A stretch of DNA of 64,000 nt from Zhongshania marina. Its GTDB lineage: Bacteria; Pseudomonadota; Gammaproteobacteria; Pseudomonadales; Spongiibacteraceae. Positions 29,685 through 40,059 of the stretch are shown here, in pieces. The DNA lies in NCBI RefSeq assembly GCF_002915595.1, contig NZ_PQGG01000013.1, forward strand, positions 62,001-126,000. Direction: 5' to 3'. Both the position numbers and the translations under genes were made by a program. Under the pieces are notes generated by a model. The model ran no database searches. It had not been told where the DNA came from and saw nothing but the letters and a program-made list of their open reading frames with translations. How positions within the stretch are numbered: the stretch's first letter is position 1; each line of letters begins with the position of its first letter.

Positions 29685-32054
29685 CTAGGTTTGACTCAGC
29701 TGTTGCTGAGCGGTGGCCAGTTTATCTTCTAGTTTTGCGAGTGAGTCGGCCAATATCTCGGCCTTGTCATCGCCTGCTGCGCGGGCGGCCTCGAGTTTCT
29801 CTTTGCTTTTAGCGATGCGGTTTTCTAGCGACTCGAGGGTTTGCTTAATCTTGTCGGCTTCGCTCATATTTGCCTGCGCTTCACGGGCGGCTTTGGCGCG
29901 CTCTATAGCTGCTTGAACGGGGTCGTCACTGGTAGCTTGCTCGGCGGCGGCATTTTCGCCAAGGGTGGCCTGGTGATCGGCAAGCTCTTTTTTGACTGCG
30001 TCTAACTTCGCTTGTGTTTTCTCAACACCTGTCGCAAAGGCGCCAACATTGGCATCGTTTTGTTCCTGCGCCAAAGCTAATTTTTGCTGGGCGGCTGCGA
30101 GTCGTTTTTCTGTTGTCGCAACGACGTTTTGCAGGCGTGTGGTTTTGTCTTCTGCGCTTTCATCGGCCCCAGCGCCTGCGCGTTTGGCTAGTGCGCGGGC
30201 AATGGCGGCTTGGGCTGGATCGGTGCTCTCGCCTGCGGGTTCGGTCTTAGCCGGAGCTTGGCTGGCTTGGTGCTCGCTCAGTTCTTTTTGAATGGCTGAC
30301 AGTTTTTCTTCGGTTTTACTTACGGCGGTCGCAAAGGCGTCGGCATTGTCGCTTTGTTGTTCTTGCGCCAGTGCGAGTTTTTCTTTTGCGGCGACTAGAC
30401 GTTTTTCTGCACTGGCTAATAATTTTTGCAGGCGCTCGGTTTTTTCCTGCGGGCTTTCTTCTTCTGCGCCGCCATCACGCTTAGCCTGCGCGCGGGCGAT
30501 CGCCGCTTGGGCGGGGTCAGCCGGTTCCGCTTTTTTGGCTTTGCTGCGTTCGAGTGCAGCTTGAATGATATCGGCTTTGCTGGCCTCGGGTGCGTTTGCA
30601 GCGGCCGCTGCTTTGGCCTTCGCTGCTGCCATTCGCGCTGCGCGTTTGGCTTCTTTCTCAGCTTCTTCCTGTTCTAGTCTGGCGGTGCGCGCTTCAAAGC
30701 GTTCTTTGGAGCGTTCGGCTTTGATCTTGTCTTGCTGAGCTTGGCGAATCTCTGCTTTTGAGGCGCGGTAATACTGCACCAGAGTAATATTACTCGGGCA
30801 GACATAGGAGCAAGCACCGCATTCGATGCAGTCGAAAAGTTGATGGTTTTCTAATTTTTCATGTTCCTGCGCGCGGGAGAACCAATACATTTGCTGGGGG
30901 AGCAAAGACACGGGGCAGGCTTCGGCACACATGCCGCAGCGAATACAGGCTTGGGCCGGTGGCGGCGGTGGCAGCTCGGCCACTGTTGGCGCCAAGATGC
31001 AGTTGCTGGTTTTTACCACGGGCACGGCGGTGTCTTGCAGGGTATAGCCCATCATGGGGCCGCCCATGATTAAGCGAATGCAGTTTTCTTTGTCGAAGCC
31101 GCTTTTATCCAGCAAATATTGAACAGGGGTGCCGAGTAATACCTCGTAATTTTGGGCTTGGCCGCAGGCTTCGCCGGTGACGGTAGTGATGCGTGAAATA
31201 AGTGGCTCGCCAAATTGGATGGCACGGTAAATGGCAGTGGCGGTGCCGATGTTTTGGCAGACAATGCCAACGTCTGACGGTAAGCCGCCTGACGGTACTT
31301 CTTTGCCGGTCAAAATTTGAATGAGCTGTTTTTCGCCGCCGGATGGGTATTTGGTCGGGAATACCACAATCTCAATGCCCGTGCCCTCTGCCGCTTTTTT
31401 AAGTGCAGCTATGCCTTCGGGCTTATTGTCTTCTACGCCTATTAGGGTTTCTTTGTTGGGCTTAATTATGTGGCGAAGTATTTCTGCGCCGGCGATGATT
31501 TCGGCGGCGCGTTCGCGCATGAGAATGTCGTCGGCGGTGATGTAGGGTTCGCACTCGGTGCCATTTAGAATCAGTGTTTCTATTGGCTTGTCGTCGCGGG
31601 TGCTGAGTTTAACTGCGGCGGGGAATCCCGCGCCGCCCATGCCGGCGATACCCGCTTGGCGAATGCGATCGACTAAGTCGAGCTTGCTTAATGCGCTGTA
31701 GTCTTCGACGCCGTGATGATCAATCCATTCATCTTTGCCGTCGGTGTCGATAACGATGCAGTTTGCACTCATACCCGACGGGTGCGGAATCACCCGAGAT
31801 TCTATGGCGGCGATGGTGCCAGAGGTGGGCGCGTGAACCGGTGCGCTGACAAAGCCCTTGGCCTCGGCAATCATCTGGCCTTTTAACACGCGCTCGCCGA
31901 CATTGACGATGGGGCTGGCCGGCGCGCCAATATGTTGCGCCAAAGGCAGAATAAGCTGTGCTGGAATGCCCGCGTTTTCTATGGGTTTGAGTAAGGACTG
32001 ATGTTTGTTTTCAGCGGGGTGAATGCCGCCGTGAATATCCCATATTTTTCTCAT
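29685..32054 (-). CDS. rnfC: Rnf complex subunit RnfC with long repeat tail
   Basis: Peripheral NADH-binding subunit with two [4Fe-4S] clusters. It has 789 residues. Residues 1-360 hold the NuoF-like FMN/NADH part (G-M-G-G-A-G-F-P near 138), then ferredoxin motifs [12 protein letters not shown] (370-381) and [12 protein letters not shown] (409-420). After a basic coiled-coil stretch (about 430-500) comes an Ala/Lys/Glu-rich tandem repeat to the end. The ATG at 32054 overlaps the rnfB stop by four bases; an earlier in-frame start inside rnfB is less likely. Enterobacterial RnfC also has such a tail, of variable length. Confidence 0.95.
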   Translation of the reverse strand: MRKIWDIHGGIHPAENKHQSLLKPIENAGIPAQLILPLAQHIGAPASPIVNVGERVLKGQMIAEAKGFVSAPVHAPTSGTIAAIESRVIPHPSGMSANCIVIDTDGKDEWIDHHGVEDYSALSKLDLVDRIRQAGIAGMGGAGFPAAVKLSTRDDKPIETLILNGTECEPYITADDILMRERAAEIIAGAEILRHIIKPNKETLIGVEDNKPEGIAALKKAAEGTGIEIVVFPTKYPSGGEKQLIQILTGKEVPSGGLPSDVGIVCQNIGTATAIYRAIQFGEPLISRITTVTGEACGQAQNYEVLLGTPVQYLLDKSGFDKENCIRLIMGGPMMGYTLQDTAVPVVKTSNCILAPTVAELPPPPPAQACIRCGMCAEACPVSLLPQQMYWFSRAQEHEKLENHQLFDCIECGACSYVCPSNITLVQYYRASKAEIRQAQQDKIKAERSKERFEARTARLEQEEAEKEAKRAARMAAAKAKAAAAANAPEASKADIIQAALERSKAKKAEPADPAQAAIARAQAKRDGGAEEESPQEKTERLQKLLASAEKRLVAAKEKLALAQEQQSDNADAFATAVSKTEEKLSAIQKELSEHQASQAPAKTEPAGESTDPAQAAIARALAKRAGAGADESAEDKTTRLQNVVATTEKRLAAAQQKLALAQEQNDANVGAFATGVEKTQAKLDAVKKELADHQATLGENAAAEQATSDDPVQAAIERAKAAREAQANMSEADKIKQTLESLENRIAKSKEKLEAARAAGDDKAEILADSLAKLEDKLATAQQQLSQT
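29688..30518 (-). repeat. 99-residue tandem repeat in the RnfC C-terminus
   Basis: Residues 513-611, 612-710 and 711-789 of RnfC each begin with D-P-[AV]-Q-A-A-I-[AE]-R-A and continue through a predicted coiled coil (E-K-R-L[13 protein letters not shown]). The start-to-start period is exactly 99 residues (297 bases) twice; the third copy is shortened and diverged. A partial fourth start ([10 protein letters not shown]) lies at 495. Copies one and two look most alike, suggesting recent duplication. Confidence 0.85.
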
Positions 32055-32644
32055 GCGGTCGCTCCAGAGCGATCCGAGGCGATTAGATCTTCTACGGGCT
32101 TGGGCTTTTCCCAATGCCAGGTTTGCAGGCTGGTTTCTATTGGGCGCATTTCAATACAGTCTACTGGGCAAGGTTCTACGCAGAGGTCGCAGCCGGTGCA
32201 TTCACTGGCGATGACGGTGTGCATGTGCTTGGCGGAGCCGAGAATGGCGTCTACGGGACAGGCCTGAATGCATTTTGTGCAGCCAATGCATTCCGCTTCA
32301 CGAATGAATGCAACCGAAGGTACGGCTTCTTCTGCGGCGTCTAGTGGTTTGGCTTCAACGCCGAGTAAATCTGCGAGTGCCGCAATGGTGGCTTCACCGC
32401 CTGGAGGACATTTGTTGATGTCGTCGCCGTCGGCAATGGCCTGGGCATAGGGGCGGCAGCCGGGATAACCGCATTGGCCGCACTGGGTTTGTGGCAGTAG
32501 CGATTCGATTTGATCGGCGATGGGGTCGCCTTCGGTTTTAAATTTTACCGCAGCGAAGCCAAGTAGTGCACCGAATACCAAGCCGAGGCCGACTAGGGCC
32601 AATAGCGAGGCTAAAAACGGGTTTTGGGCAATTAGTTCAATCAT
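32051..32644 (-). CDS. rnfB: Rnf complex subunit RnfB
   Basis: Ferredoxin-like subunit of 197 residues that receives or donates electrons at the cytoplasmic side. An N-terminal membrane segment (about 8-30) is followed by the four-Cys Fe-S domain C-G-Q-C-G-Y-P-G-C and two [4Fe-4S] motifs, [12 protein letters not shown] and [12 protein letters not shown]. It starts nine bases after the rnfA stop. Confidence 0.95.
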   Translation of the reverse strand: MIELIAQNPFLASLLALVGLGLVFGALLGFAAVKFKTEGDPIADQIESLLPQTQCGQCGYPGCRPYAQAIADGDDINKCPPGGEATIAALADLLGVEAKPLDAAEEAVPSVAFIREAECIGCTKCIQACPVDAILGSAKHMHTVIASECTGCDLCVEPCPVDCIEMRPIETSLQTWHWEKPKPVEDLIASDRSGATA

Positions 32645-32653
32645 GTGTGCAGC

Positions 32654-33232
32654 CTATACCAATCCCGCAAAGCCCATAAAGGCGAGTGACATTAGGCCGG
32701 CGGTGATCATGCCTACGGCGGGGCCTTTAAATGGGTCGGGTACATCGGCGGCGGCGATGCGTTCGCGCATGGCGGCAAATAACACCAATACCATCGAAAA
32801 GCCCGCAGCGGCGCCAAAGCCGTACAGGGTAGATTCTACAAAGCTGTGGTCTTTGTTGATGTTGAGCAGGGCGACCCCTAGTACCGCGCAGTTGGTGGTG
32901 ATGAGTGGCAAAAATACCCCCAACACTTTGTAGAGCATAGGGCTGGTTTTGCGCACGACCATTTCGGTGAATTGCACCACTACTGCGATCACCAAAATAA
33001 AGGTGATGGTGCGCAGATATTCTAAGCCCAGCGGAATGAGTAACCATTCGTAGGTGAGCCAGCTGCAAATAGAGGCGAGGGTCAGTACAAAGGTGGTGGC
33101 GCTAGACATGCCGATGGCGGTTTCGAGTTTATTGGACACACCCATGAAGGGGCACAGGCCTAGAAACTGCACCAGTACGAAGTTGTTAACCAGAATGGCG
33201 CTGATTAACAATAGTGAATAGTCTGCTAACAC
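32654..33232 (-). CDS. rnfA: Rnf complex subunit RnfA
   Basis: Integral membrane subunit with about six hydrophobic segments, first gene of the rnf operon. I chose GTG 33232 (192 residues, [11 protein letters not shown]), which matches the family length and is preceded by AAGGTGAGG at a good distance; a frame open further upstream adds a basic tail with no family support. Motifs are [19 protein letters not shown] and [12 protein letters not shown] 172-base gap to metG holds a hairpin. Confidence 0.95.
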   Translation of the reverse strand: MLADYSLLLISAILVNNFVLVQFLGLCPFMGVSNKLETAIGMSSATTFVLTLASICSWLTYEWLLIPLGLEYLRTITFILVIAVVVQFTEMVVRKTSPMLYKVLGVFLPLITTNCAVLGVALLNINKDHSFVESTLYGFGAAAGFSMVLVLFAAMRERIAAADVPDPFKGPAVGMITAGLMSLAFMGFAGLV

Positions 33233-33374
33233 AATTTTTAGCCTCACCTTTGCATCGCTTATGCGACGTCTATTCTGGCTGGGCAATACGGGGTATTGCG
33301 GGCCAGGTCGTCATTATCGGGCGATCTTAGTTTATTTCGATCAAGCGTTCAATTTAAAAAGCGGTAATGCTATG

Positions 33375-33397
33375 GGGCTGTCTTGTGCTGACAGCCC
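33375..33397 (-). terminator. Possible metG terminator
   Basis: Perfect eight-pair stem (GGGCTGTC/GACAGCCC) with a seven-base loop, 8 bases after the metG stop. Read on the minus strand, a TTTTT run follows only about 12 bases later, so this is a weak terminator or an mRNA end-protecting hairpin between metG and rnfA. Confidence 0.45.
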
Positions 33398-33404
33398 ACG
33401 ATGT

Positions 33405-35447
33405 TTACTGGATTTTCATGCCCGCTTTGGCGCCGCTGTCGGGGCTGAGTAACCATATCTCTTGGTCGCCGGGGCCGGCCGCGAGCACCATGCCCTCTGA
33501 CATGCCAAAGCGCATTTTGCGCGCTTCTAGATTGGCGACCATTACCGTAAGTTTGCCTACCAATTGTTCTGCAGTATAGGCGCTTTTAATACCGGCAAAG
33601 ACTTGGCGCGTGCCTAACTCGCCAAGGCTGAGGGTGAGCTTCAGTAATTTATCTGCGCCTTCGACCGCTTCGGCGGCGACAATTTCTGCCACGCGCAGAT
33701 CGATTTTAGCGAAGTCTGGAAAGGCGATGGTGTCTGCTATGCCTGTGTCCGCCTTCTTGTCTTTGGCTTTGGTGTCTTTTTTCGCTGTGGCAGCGGGTTC
33801 TGCGGGCGCCGTGTTGTCGCTGCTCTCGTTTACCATAGCGGCAACTTTGTCGGCGTCTACCCGGCTCATCATCGCTTTGAATGGCTCAATGGGGTGGTTG
33901 AGCAGCGGCGTAAACTCGCCCTGCCATCTGAGTGAGCAATTTAAAAATTGTTCTGCTTGTTTGGCGAGCTCCGGTAATACCGGAGACAGGTATGTGCTTA
34001 ATACTCTGAAAAGATCGATGCACTGGGAGGCAACATCGGCGGCTTGGCTAATGGTGTCTTCCGATTTTGCCAGCTTCCAAGGCTCGCAGGAGTCAAAGTA
34101 TTCATTGGTGGCATCTGCCAGCGCCATAATTTCGCGCACGGCTTTGCTGTATTCTCTTTGCTCGTAAAGCTGGGCGATGCTGTCGCTTGCGCCGGTGACT
34201 TGCTTCCACAGCTCGGCGTTGTGCTGATTGGCGCTGAGTTTTCCGTCATTGCCTTTTTGTACAAACTTGGCGCTGCGGCTGGCGATGTTGACCAGCTTGC
34301 CGACCAGATCGGAATTGACGCGGTTAATAAAGTCCTCAAGGTTGAGGTCGATATCGTCTACTGCGCCGGACAACTTAGCGGCAAAGTAGTAGCGCAAAAA
34401 TTCAGCAGGCAAGTGCTTTAGGTAGGTCTCTGCTTTTATGAAAGTGCCCCGCGACTTGGACATTTTTTTGCCGTTTACGGTTAAAAAGCCGTGGGCATAG
34501 ATCGCTGTGGGCTGGCGGAAACCGGCGGAGTCGAGCATGGCGGGCCAGAATAGGCCATGGAAATTAATAATGTCTTTACCAATAAAGTGGTAAAGCTCTG
34601 CGGTAGAGTCTAGGCCCCAGTATTCGTTAAAGTCGCGGCCGTTTTTTTCGCACCAGTTGGCGCAGCTGGCCATATAGCCGATGGGGGCATCTAACCATAC
34701 ATAGAAAAATTTGCCGGGCGCGCCGGGGATTTCAAAACCAAAATAGGGAGCGTCCCGCGAGATATCCCAGCTTTGCAGGCCAGCATCCAACCACTCGCGC
34801 AGTTTGTTGGCAATTTGGGGCTGCAGGGCGTCGCTGTCAGTCCACTTGCGCAGCAGGTTTTCAAAGTCGCCTAGTTTAAAGAAAAAATGCGTGGAGCTTT
34901 TTTCTATTGGGGTGGCGCCAGAGATTGCCGAGCGTGGATTGATAAGTTCTGCTGGCGTGTAGGTTGCGCCGCAGGCTTCGCAGTTGTCGCCATACTGGTC
35001 GTCAGTTTTGCATTTTGGGCAGCTGCCTTTGATGTAGCGATCTGCCAAAAATAAATTTTTCTCAGGGTCGAATAGCTGGGTTACGTCGCGACGTTCGATA
35101 TGGCCATTGGCATCAAGACGACGGTAAATTTCCTCTGAGTAGTGTTTGCACTCAGGGGAGTGGGTGGAGTGGTAATTATCGAAACGAATATGAAAACCTG
35201 CTAAATCACGCTCGTGCTCGGCTTTAACCCGCGCAATTTGCTCTTCTGGGGTGATGCCGAGTTTCTCTGCCGTTAGCATGATGGCGGTGCCGTGGGCGTC
35301 GTCGGCGCATAAATAGATGCAGTCATTGCCGCGTAATTTCTGGAAACGCACCCAAATGTCAGTCTGGATAGATTCCAGTAAATGACCAAGATGAAGTGGG
35401 CCGTTGGCGTAGGGCAGGGCACTGGTGACCAGAATCTTGCGCGACAT
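33405..35447 (-). CDS. metG: Methionyl-tRNA synthetase MetG
   Basis: Class I synthetase charging initiator and elongator tRNA-Met. It has 680 residues. The HIGH-type motif is P-L-H-L-G-H-L-L near the N-terminus; zinc cysteines lie in C-P-K-C-x8-C-E-A-C; KMSKS is exact (G-K-K-M-S-K-S-R-G). A charged Ala/Lys linker (about 545-575) leads to a C-terminal Trbp111-like tRNA-binding domain (F-A-K-I-D-L-R-V-A) that dimerises the enzyme. It is divergent from mrp. Confidence 0.97.
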   Translation of the reverse strand: MSRKILVTSALPYANGPLHLGHLLESIQTDIWVRFQKLRGNDCIYLCADDAHGTAIMLTAEKLGITPEEQIARVKAEHERDLAGFHIRFDNYHSTHSPECKHYSEEIYRRLDANGHIERRDVTQLFDPEKNLFLADRYIKGSCPKCKTDDQYGDNCEACGATYTPAELINPRSAISGATPIEKSSTHFFFKLGDFENLLRKWTDSDALQPQIANKLREWLDAGLQSWDISRDAPYFGFEIPGAPGKFFYVWLDAPIGYMASCANWCEKNGRDFNEYWGLDSTAELYHFIGKDIINFHGLFWPAMLDSAGFRQPTAIYAHGFLTVNGKKMSKSRGTFIKAETYLKHLPAEFLRYYFAAKLSGAVDDIDLNLEDFINRVNSDLVGKLVNIASRSAKFVQKGNDGKLSANQHNAELWKQVTGASDSIAQLYEQREYSKAVREIMALADATNEYFDSCEPWKLAKSEDTISQAADVASQCIDLFRVLSTYLSPVLPELAKQAEQFLNCSLRWQGEFTPLLNHPIEPFKAMMSRVDADKVAAMVNESSDNTAPAEPAATAKKDTKAKDKKADTGIADTIAFPDFAKIDLRVAEIVAAEAVEGADKLLKLTLSLGELGTRQVFAGIKSAYTAEQLVGKLTVMVANLEARKMRFGMSEGMVLAAGPGDQEIWLLSPDSGAKAGMKIQ

Positions 35448-35559
35448 GGGTTTCCTTGTTTAGTGGTGCTCGCCGTGACGGCATGTGGCCGGCGGCTCGG
35501 ATGGACTCAAAGGCGCGAGATTATAGCTTTTTTGACTGCTTGGCGCATCTGCTGCGGCG

Positions 35560-35588
35560 TTGTTCGATGTGGGTGCGGGGCGTATACT
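35560..35588 (+). promoter_or_regulatory. Candidate sigma-70 promoter of mrp
   Basis: TTGTTC (35560-35565), 17-base spacer, TATACT (35583-35588), with the ATG of mrp about 40 bases downstream and GAGGGGA as ribosome site. The -10 box is good, the -35 only half matched. Confidence 0.5.
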
Positions 35589-35629
35589 CGCCGGCTGATT
35601 CAATATTTATTAAACGCGAGGGGAAAGAC

Positions 35630-36727
35630 ATGACGGCAGCGCTGGAATCCAGAGTACGCGAACAGCTGATGGCAGTGGTGCTGCCCGGTTTGTCTTCGCC
35701 GCTGGCGGAGCTTGCTGATATTGTGTCTTTGCTGGTGAGTGGCGATCGTGTTGATGTTGTTGTTGAGCTTGGTTTTCCTGCAAAAAGCGCACAGCAACAA
35801 TATGAGACATTGCTTTGTGAGCAGGTTCGGCAGGTAGCTGGTGTTGCCAGCGCCAGTGTTCAAGTGGGCTGGAAAATTGCGGCCTACGCCGCAGCGCAGA
35901 ATATTCAGAGCATGGAAAATGTTCGCAATATTATTGCGGTTGCATCCGGCAAGGGCGGTGTGGGTAAGTCTACAACGTCGGTGAATCTCGCTTTGGCACT
36001 TGCCGCTGAAGGCGCGCGAGTCGGTTTATTGGATGCTGATATTTACGGCCCCAGTGTGCAAATGATGCTGGGTGTTCCCGAGGGGCAGCGGCCAAAACAA
36101 TATGGCACCCACTATTTATTACCGATAGAGGCCCACGGCGTGCAGTCTATGTCGATGGGGTATTTGGTGACTGCTGATACGCCGATGGTGTGGCGTGGGC
36201 CGATGGCAACGGGCGCCTTGCAGCAGTTGTTAAACCAGACATATTGGCAGGATCTGGATTATTTAATTATCGATATGCCGCCGGGCACCGGTGATATTCA
36301 GCTGACACTGTCGCAAAAAGTGCCGGTGTCGGGTGCGGTTGTGGTAACTACGCCGCAGGATATTGCCTTGTTAGATGCCAAGAAAGGCATTGAAATGTTC
36401 CGCAAGGTGTCGGTGCCGGTATTGGGCATTGTTGAGAATATGGCGGTGCATATTTGCAGCGAGTGCGGCCACCAAGAGCATGTATTTGGTCAGGGCGGCG
36501 GCGAGCGCATGGCGCAATCTTATAATGTGCCAATGCTGGGGGCGCTGCCTCTGTCGATGCAAATTCGCGAACAGGCCGACTGTGGCAAGCCGGTGTTGGC
36601 GGCGCATCCAGAGAGCGATGCGGCTATGTTGTATCGCCAAGTTGCGATTAGCATGACCGCCGAGTTGGCCAAGCGCCAGCGGGTGCAAAGCAATGCATTT
36701 CCGAATATTTCGATTAGCGACGATTAA
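35630..36727 (+). CDS. apbC: Iron-sulfur cluster carrier ATPase Mrp/ApbC
   Basis: Cytoplasmic P-loop ATPase of the Mrp/NBP35 family that carries and delivers Fe-S clusters. It has 365 residues: an N-terminal MIP18-like domain (about 1-85) and a deviant Walker A S-G-K-G-G-V-G-K-S-T near residue 105. The cluster-binding C-S-E-C pair lies near residue 280. I chose ATG 35630 because of its GAGGGGA ribosome site and promoter; the upstream open frame would cross them. It is divergent from metG and 50 bases ahead of dcd, an order I recognise from pseudomonads. Confidence 0.94.
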   Translation: MTAALESRVREQLMAVVLPGLSSPLAELADIVSLLVSGDRVDVVVELGFPAKSAQQQYETLLCEQVRQVAGVASASVQVGWKIAAYAAAQNIQSMENVRNIIAVASGKGGVGKSTTSVNLALALAAEGARVGLLDADIYGPSVQMMLGVPEGQRPKQYGTHYLLPIEAHGVQSMSMGYLVTADTPMVWRGPMATGALQQLLNQTYWQDLDYLIIDMPPGTGDIQLTLSQKVPVSGAVVVTTPQDIALLDAKKGIEMFRKVSVPVLGIVENMAVHICSECGHQEHVFGQGGGERMAQSYNVPMLGALPLSMQIREQADCGKPVLAAHPESDAAMLYRQVAISMTAELAKRQRVQSNAFPNISISDD

Positions 36728-36777
36728 GTCGCAGATCTTGATACAGATTGTATGAATAGACAGCTAGAGGGATTGGA

Positions 36778-37344
36778 ATGAGTATTAAGGCTGATAAGTG
36801 GATTCGCCGCATGGCTGAGAACGAGGGCATGATTGAGCCTTTTGAGCCGGGTCAGATACGCACGCGGGATGATGCAAAAATTATTTCTTATGGTACGTCT
36901 AGTTACGGTTACGATGTTCGCTGTTCAAATGAATTTAAGGTGTTTACGAATACTTATTCGGCAACGGTGGACCCCAAGGCCTTTGATGAAAAAAGCTTTG
37001 TCGATATCACCGCTGACTACTGCATTATTCCGCCAAATTCATTTGCCTTGGCGCGCACTGTTGAATACTTCCGTATTCCGCGCAGCGTGTTGACGATGTG
37101 TTTGGGTAAGTCTACTTACGCGCGCTGCGGGATTATTGTAAACGTCACTCCGCTGGAGCCAGAGTGGGAAGGTCATGTGACCTTGGAGTTTTCAAACACC
37201 ACAACCTTGCCGGCGAAAATATACGCTAACGAAGGCGTGGCACAGATGCTGTTTTTTGAGTCTGATGAAATTTGTGACGTGAGTTATAAAGATCGCGGAG
37301 GCAAGTATCAGGGCCAAACCGGTGTGACCCTTCCTAAGACCTGA
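36778..37344 (+). CDS. dcd: dCTP deaminase
   Basis: Homotrimeric enzyme converting dCTP to dUTP, the main route to dTTP in many Gram-negatives. It has 188 residues, the usual size. The signature [19 protein letters not shown] lies near residue 110, with the catalytic Glu in the following E-G-H-V-T-L-E-F block. It starts 50 bases after mrp with an AGAGGGATTGG ribosome region. It converges on the DUF3108 gene with only 2 bases between stops. Confidence 0.96.
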   Translation: MSIKADKWIRRMAENEGMIEPFEPGQIRTRDDAKIISYGTSSYGYDVRCSNEFKVFTNTYSATVDPKAFDEKSFVDITADYCIIPPNSFALARTVEYFRIPRSVLTMCLGKSTYARCGIIVNVTPLEPEWEGHVTLEFSNTTTLPAKIYANEGVAQMLFFESDEICDVSYKDRGGKYQGQTGVTLPKT

Positions 37345-37346
37345 TC

Positions 37347-38246
37347 TTAGCGCAGCCCCTCGACGGCTTTGCCGTCGAGGCTGGCTTTGAGTAATTCTAG
37401 CGAGTAAACCTCGTCATCTTCCCGCTGCTCGAGTTTCACAATTAAATAATTCCAGTCTTTTGCCAGCCAGATTGTGGTTTCGCTACTGCTACCTGGGCGC
37501 GAGCGCAGTAATTTAACTGTGCGTAATTTGCCGACGGCGCTGTCGATGGTTTCTTCATTTAATTGCTTTACGGTGTAGGTTTTGTGTTTGCCGCGGTTCA
37601 CGACCGAGAGACTTATTTCGTCTTTTAAACGGTTGTTGATCATCATCTCTCGCATTTTTAATTGCGCGCTGAGTTGGTCAAAGGTGTCGTCGCTAACGTC
37701 TGAGGACCAAGGCTTGCGGTATTTTTTGTCGCTAGCAGAGCGGCTTGCCCAGTCAAATTTAATACTCTGATCTTGCTTGCTGCTCATATTGTTTTCGTAT
37801 TCGTAATGCAGCGGGCGCAGACCGTCAGCGCCGTCTTCAATTACGCTTTCTTCGCTTACCTTCATAAACATTAGCTTGGCTTGTTGCGACAGTAGCCAGT
37901 TACCGCCCTTTTTACTCAACGTGCGGGTGGCATTGGTGCTTAGGCTATTACTGCTGATTTTGTATTCTGCTTGATAGGGCAGGATGTCATTTTTTTTAGG
38001 TGTCTGCAGCTTGTTCGATTCCGCTGGGGTATTTGAGGTGTTAGTTGGCTCGGCACTTGTTGTTGGTGTTTGTACAGATTTAGGTTCTAGTGCTTCGACC
38101 TCAATCAACTTTTGGGGGCCGCCATTTGGGCTGGCACTGATGCCGCCACCGCTGGCTAAGGCCGTGTTTTGCAGGGCGCAAAGGAAAAGTGCGAGTAGGC
38201 TAATCCGGCTGAAAAAGCACGCCGTTTTCGGGTAGGTTTTTGTCAT
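37347..38246 (-). CDS. DUF3108 domain protein, exported
   Basis: 299 residues with a signal peptide (about 1-32, ending T-A-L-A-S), a Pro/Thr/Asn-rich low-complexity linker to about residue 88, then a DUF3108 domain starting at L-P-Y-Q-A-E-Y. The domain is a periplasmic beta-rich fold of unknown function. The gene start lies 47 bases inside purN in another frame; no later ATG leaves a signal peptide. The purM-purN-DUF3108 order is conserved in pseudomonads as I know it, but I cannot say whether the protein has to do with purines. Confidence 0.82.
   Translation of the reverse strand: MTKTYPKTACFFSRISLLALFLCALQNTALASGGGISASPNGGPQKLIEVEALEPKSVQTPTTSAEPTNTSNTPAESNKLQTPKKNDILPYQAEYKISSNSLSTNATRTLSKKGGNWLLSQQAKLMFMKVSEESVIEDGADGLRPLHYEYENNMSSKQDQSIKFDWASRSASDKKYRKPWSSDVSDDTFDQLSAQLKMREMMINNRLKDEISLSVVNRGKHKTYTVKQLNEETIDSAVGKLRTVKLLRSRPGSSSETTIWLAKDWNYLIVKLEQREDDEVYSLELLKASLDGKAVEGLR
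37358..37380. terminator. Hairpin at convergent dcd/DUF3108 ends
   Basis: Perfect ten-pair stem (CCTCGACGGC/GCCGTCGAGG) with a TTT loop, 14 bases after the dcd stop and inside the last codons of the DUF3108 gene. No T run follows on either strand, so it may be a weak bidirectional terminator or 3'-end stabiliser. Confidence 0.5.
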
Positions 38247-38850
38247 CGAGTACCGCCTTTGAATTTCGCAAACTCAAACGTCCTTCAGCAAACCACTGTG
38301 CCGCTAAAGGGTAGATTGTGTGTTCTTTGGACAATACACGATCGGCTAGTGTTGCAGCGTCATCGCCATCAAATATAGGTATTTTTGCCTGAATTATCGG
38401 AGGGCCGCCATCTAGTTCTTCGGTGACAAAGTGCACTGTTGCTCCCGCTTCTTTGTCTCCGGCATCTATGGCGCGTTGATGGGTGTGCAGGCCGGGATAT
38501 TTGGGGAGCAGTGAGGGGTGGATATTAATGAGTCGCCCTAAATAATGGCGAACAAAGCCTGGGGTGAGAATGCGCATAAAGCCCGCAAGAACCACAAGGT
38601 CGGCGTCAAACTCGTCAATTTTAGCTTGTAGTGCAGCGTCGAAATCTTCGCGACTACCGAACTGCTTGTGATCGATACAGGCTGTGGTTATACCAGCCTG
38701 TTGGGCGCGAACAAGACCGAAAGCGTCGGCCTTGTTACTTATAACAGCGCATATTTCTGTGTTGGGCAGTTGCTTGTTTTTGCAGGCGTCGATAAACGCC
38801 TGCAAATTGGAGCCGCTGCCAGATAGTAGAACTACTAGCTTGCAAGGCAT
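38200..38850 (-). CDS. purN: Phosphoribosylglycinamide formyltransferase PurN
   Basis: Transfers a formyl group from 10-formyl-THF to GAR in purine synthesis. It has 216 residues. Motifs: V-V-L-L-S-G-S-G-S-N-L-Q-A at the N-terminus (phosphate binding), catalytic region G-F-M-R-I-L-T, N-I-H-P-S-L-L-P-K-Y, and T-V-H-F-V-T-E-E-L-D-G-G with the catalytic Asp. I chose ATG 38850, four bases after the purM stop; an earlier in-frame start lies within purM. Its 3' end overlaps the DUF3108 gene by 47 bases. Confidence 0.95.
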   Translation of the reverse strand: MPCKLVVLLSGSGSNLQAFIDACKNKQLPNTEICAVISNKADAFGLVRAQQAGITTACIDHKQFGSREDFDAALQAKIDEFDADLVVLAGFMRILTPGFVRHYLGRLINIHPSLLPKYPGLHTHQRAIDAGDKEAGATVHFVTEELDGGPPIIQAKIPIFDGDDAATLADRVLSKEHTIYPLAAQWFAEGRLSLRNSKAVLDDKNLPENGVLFQPD

Positions 38851-38854
38851 GAGA

Positions 38855-39904
38855 CTACTGGCCTTCGATAATGACTTTGGGCTCGTCTTCCCCTGCGGCT
38901 TCAATACTACCAATCAGCATAGCGGTTTCGCCCTGCTGGTTTAGCATATCAATAACGCCTTCAGCATCGTCTGCGGCAACCGCGAGCACCATGCCGATAC
39001 CGCAGTTAAATGTGCGATACATTTCCCGCGCTTCAACGTTACCTTGTTCTTGTAGCCAATTGAAAATAGCGGGGCGTTCCCAGCTTTTTGCGTCAATCAC
39101 GGCCTTGGTGTTACGCGGTAGTACGCGGGGGATATTTTCTAGCAATCCGCCGCCGGTGATGTGCGCGAGGGCGTTAACGCGATACTGCTTAATAACGCGG
39201 AGAATTGGTTTGATGTAAATTTTAGTTGGCGCTAACAGGGTTTCACCCAGCGTGCTGTCACCAAAGGCTTGGTCGAGCTTGGCGCCGCTGTGCTCAATAA
39301 TTTTACGAACCAGTGAGTAGCCGTTGGAGTGCGGGCCAGAAGAGGTGACACCAATTAACTGGTCGCCGATGCGCACTGAGCTGCCATCAATGATGTTGGC
39401 TTTTTCTACGACGCCCACGCAGAAACCTGCGAGGTCATAGTCGTCGCCTTCGTACATGCCCGGCATTTCAGCGGTTTCGCCGCCGACTAAAGAGCAACCC
39501 GCTTGTTCGCAACCGTTGCCAATGCCGGTAACAACGCTGGCAGCGATGTCGACATTTAGGGCGCCGGTGGCGTAGTAGTCGAGAAAGAATAATGGCTCTG
39601 CGCCAGTCACAAGTAGATCGTTGACGCACATAGCGACAAGATCGATACCGATGGTGTCGTGAATGCCAACTTCCATGGCGAGTTTGAGTTTAGTACCAAC
39701 ACCGTCTGTGCCCGAAACCAATACGGGTTCTTTATACCCTGTGGGTATTTGGCACAATGCGCCAAAGCCTCCGAGGCCGCTCATTACTTCTGGGCGGCGG
39801 GTGCGTTTGGCCACATCTTTAATGCGTTCTACTAAGGCGTCACCGGCATCGATGTCTACGCCGGCGTCTTTGTAACTTAAGCTTGGCTTACTGGTGTCAG
39901 TCAT
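38855..39904 (-). CDS. purM: Phosphoribosylformylglycinamidine cyclo-ligase PurM
   Basis: ATP-dependent AIR synthetase in purine synthesis. It has 349 residues. It starts with the family-typical S-Y-K-D-A-G-V-D-I and has G-T-D-G-V-G-T-K-L near residue 65 and [11 protein letters not shown] near residue 150. It is the first gene of a purM-purN-DUF3108 run and divergent from the DUF2066 gene, with a palindrome in the shared upstream region. Confidence 0.96.
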   Translation of the reverse strand: MTDTSKPSLSYKDAGVDIDAGDALVERIKDVAKRTRRPEVMSGLGGFGALCQIPTGYKEPVLVSGTDGVGTKLKLAMEVGIHDTIGIDLVAMCVNDLLVTGAEPLFFLDYYATGALNVDIAASVVTGIGNGCEQAGCSLVGGETAEMPGMYEGDDYDLAGFCVGVVEKANIIDGSSVRIGDQLIGVTSSGPHSNGYSLVRKIIEHSGAKLDQAFGDSTLGETLLAPTKIYIKPILRVIKQYRVNALAHITGGGLLENIPRVLPRNTKAVIDAKSWERPAIFNWLQEQGNVEAREMYRTFNCGIGMVLAVAADDAEGVIDMLNQQGETAMLIGSIEAAGEDEPKVIIEGQ

Positions 39905-39983
39905 AATCGTTTGGCTGTCCTCTAAGAGGGCGCTATTCTAGCTTGATTGGGAGTTTAATTCAGTAGCAAATAGGTGACTTTTT

Positions 39984-40012
39984 GCCACTAGACACCACGA
40001 TCAGCTAGTGGC
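39984..40012. promoter_or_regulatory. Palindrome between divergent purM and DUF2066
   Basis: GCCACTAG and CTAGTGGC form a perfect eight-base inverted repeat around 13 bases, just ahead of a possible -10 box TACAAT (40017-40022) for the DUF2066 gene. It does not resemble the known PurR box. It could be an operator or a cruciform; no regulator is encoded nearby. Confidence 0.4.
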
Positions 40013-40059
40013 TTGCTACAATAGCCAATCGCAGCAGGGAAAAGGACGTATATAAAGTG

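Noticed and set aside
29688-30518. RnfC repeat as an inserted mobile element
   Set aside because: It is in frame, of 99-residue period and coiled-coil in character, fitting internal duplication within a family known for variable C-terminal repeats.
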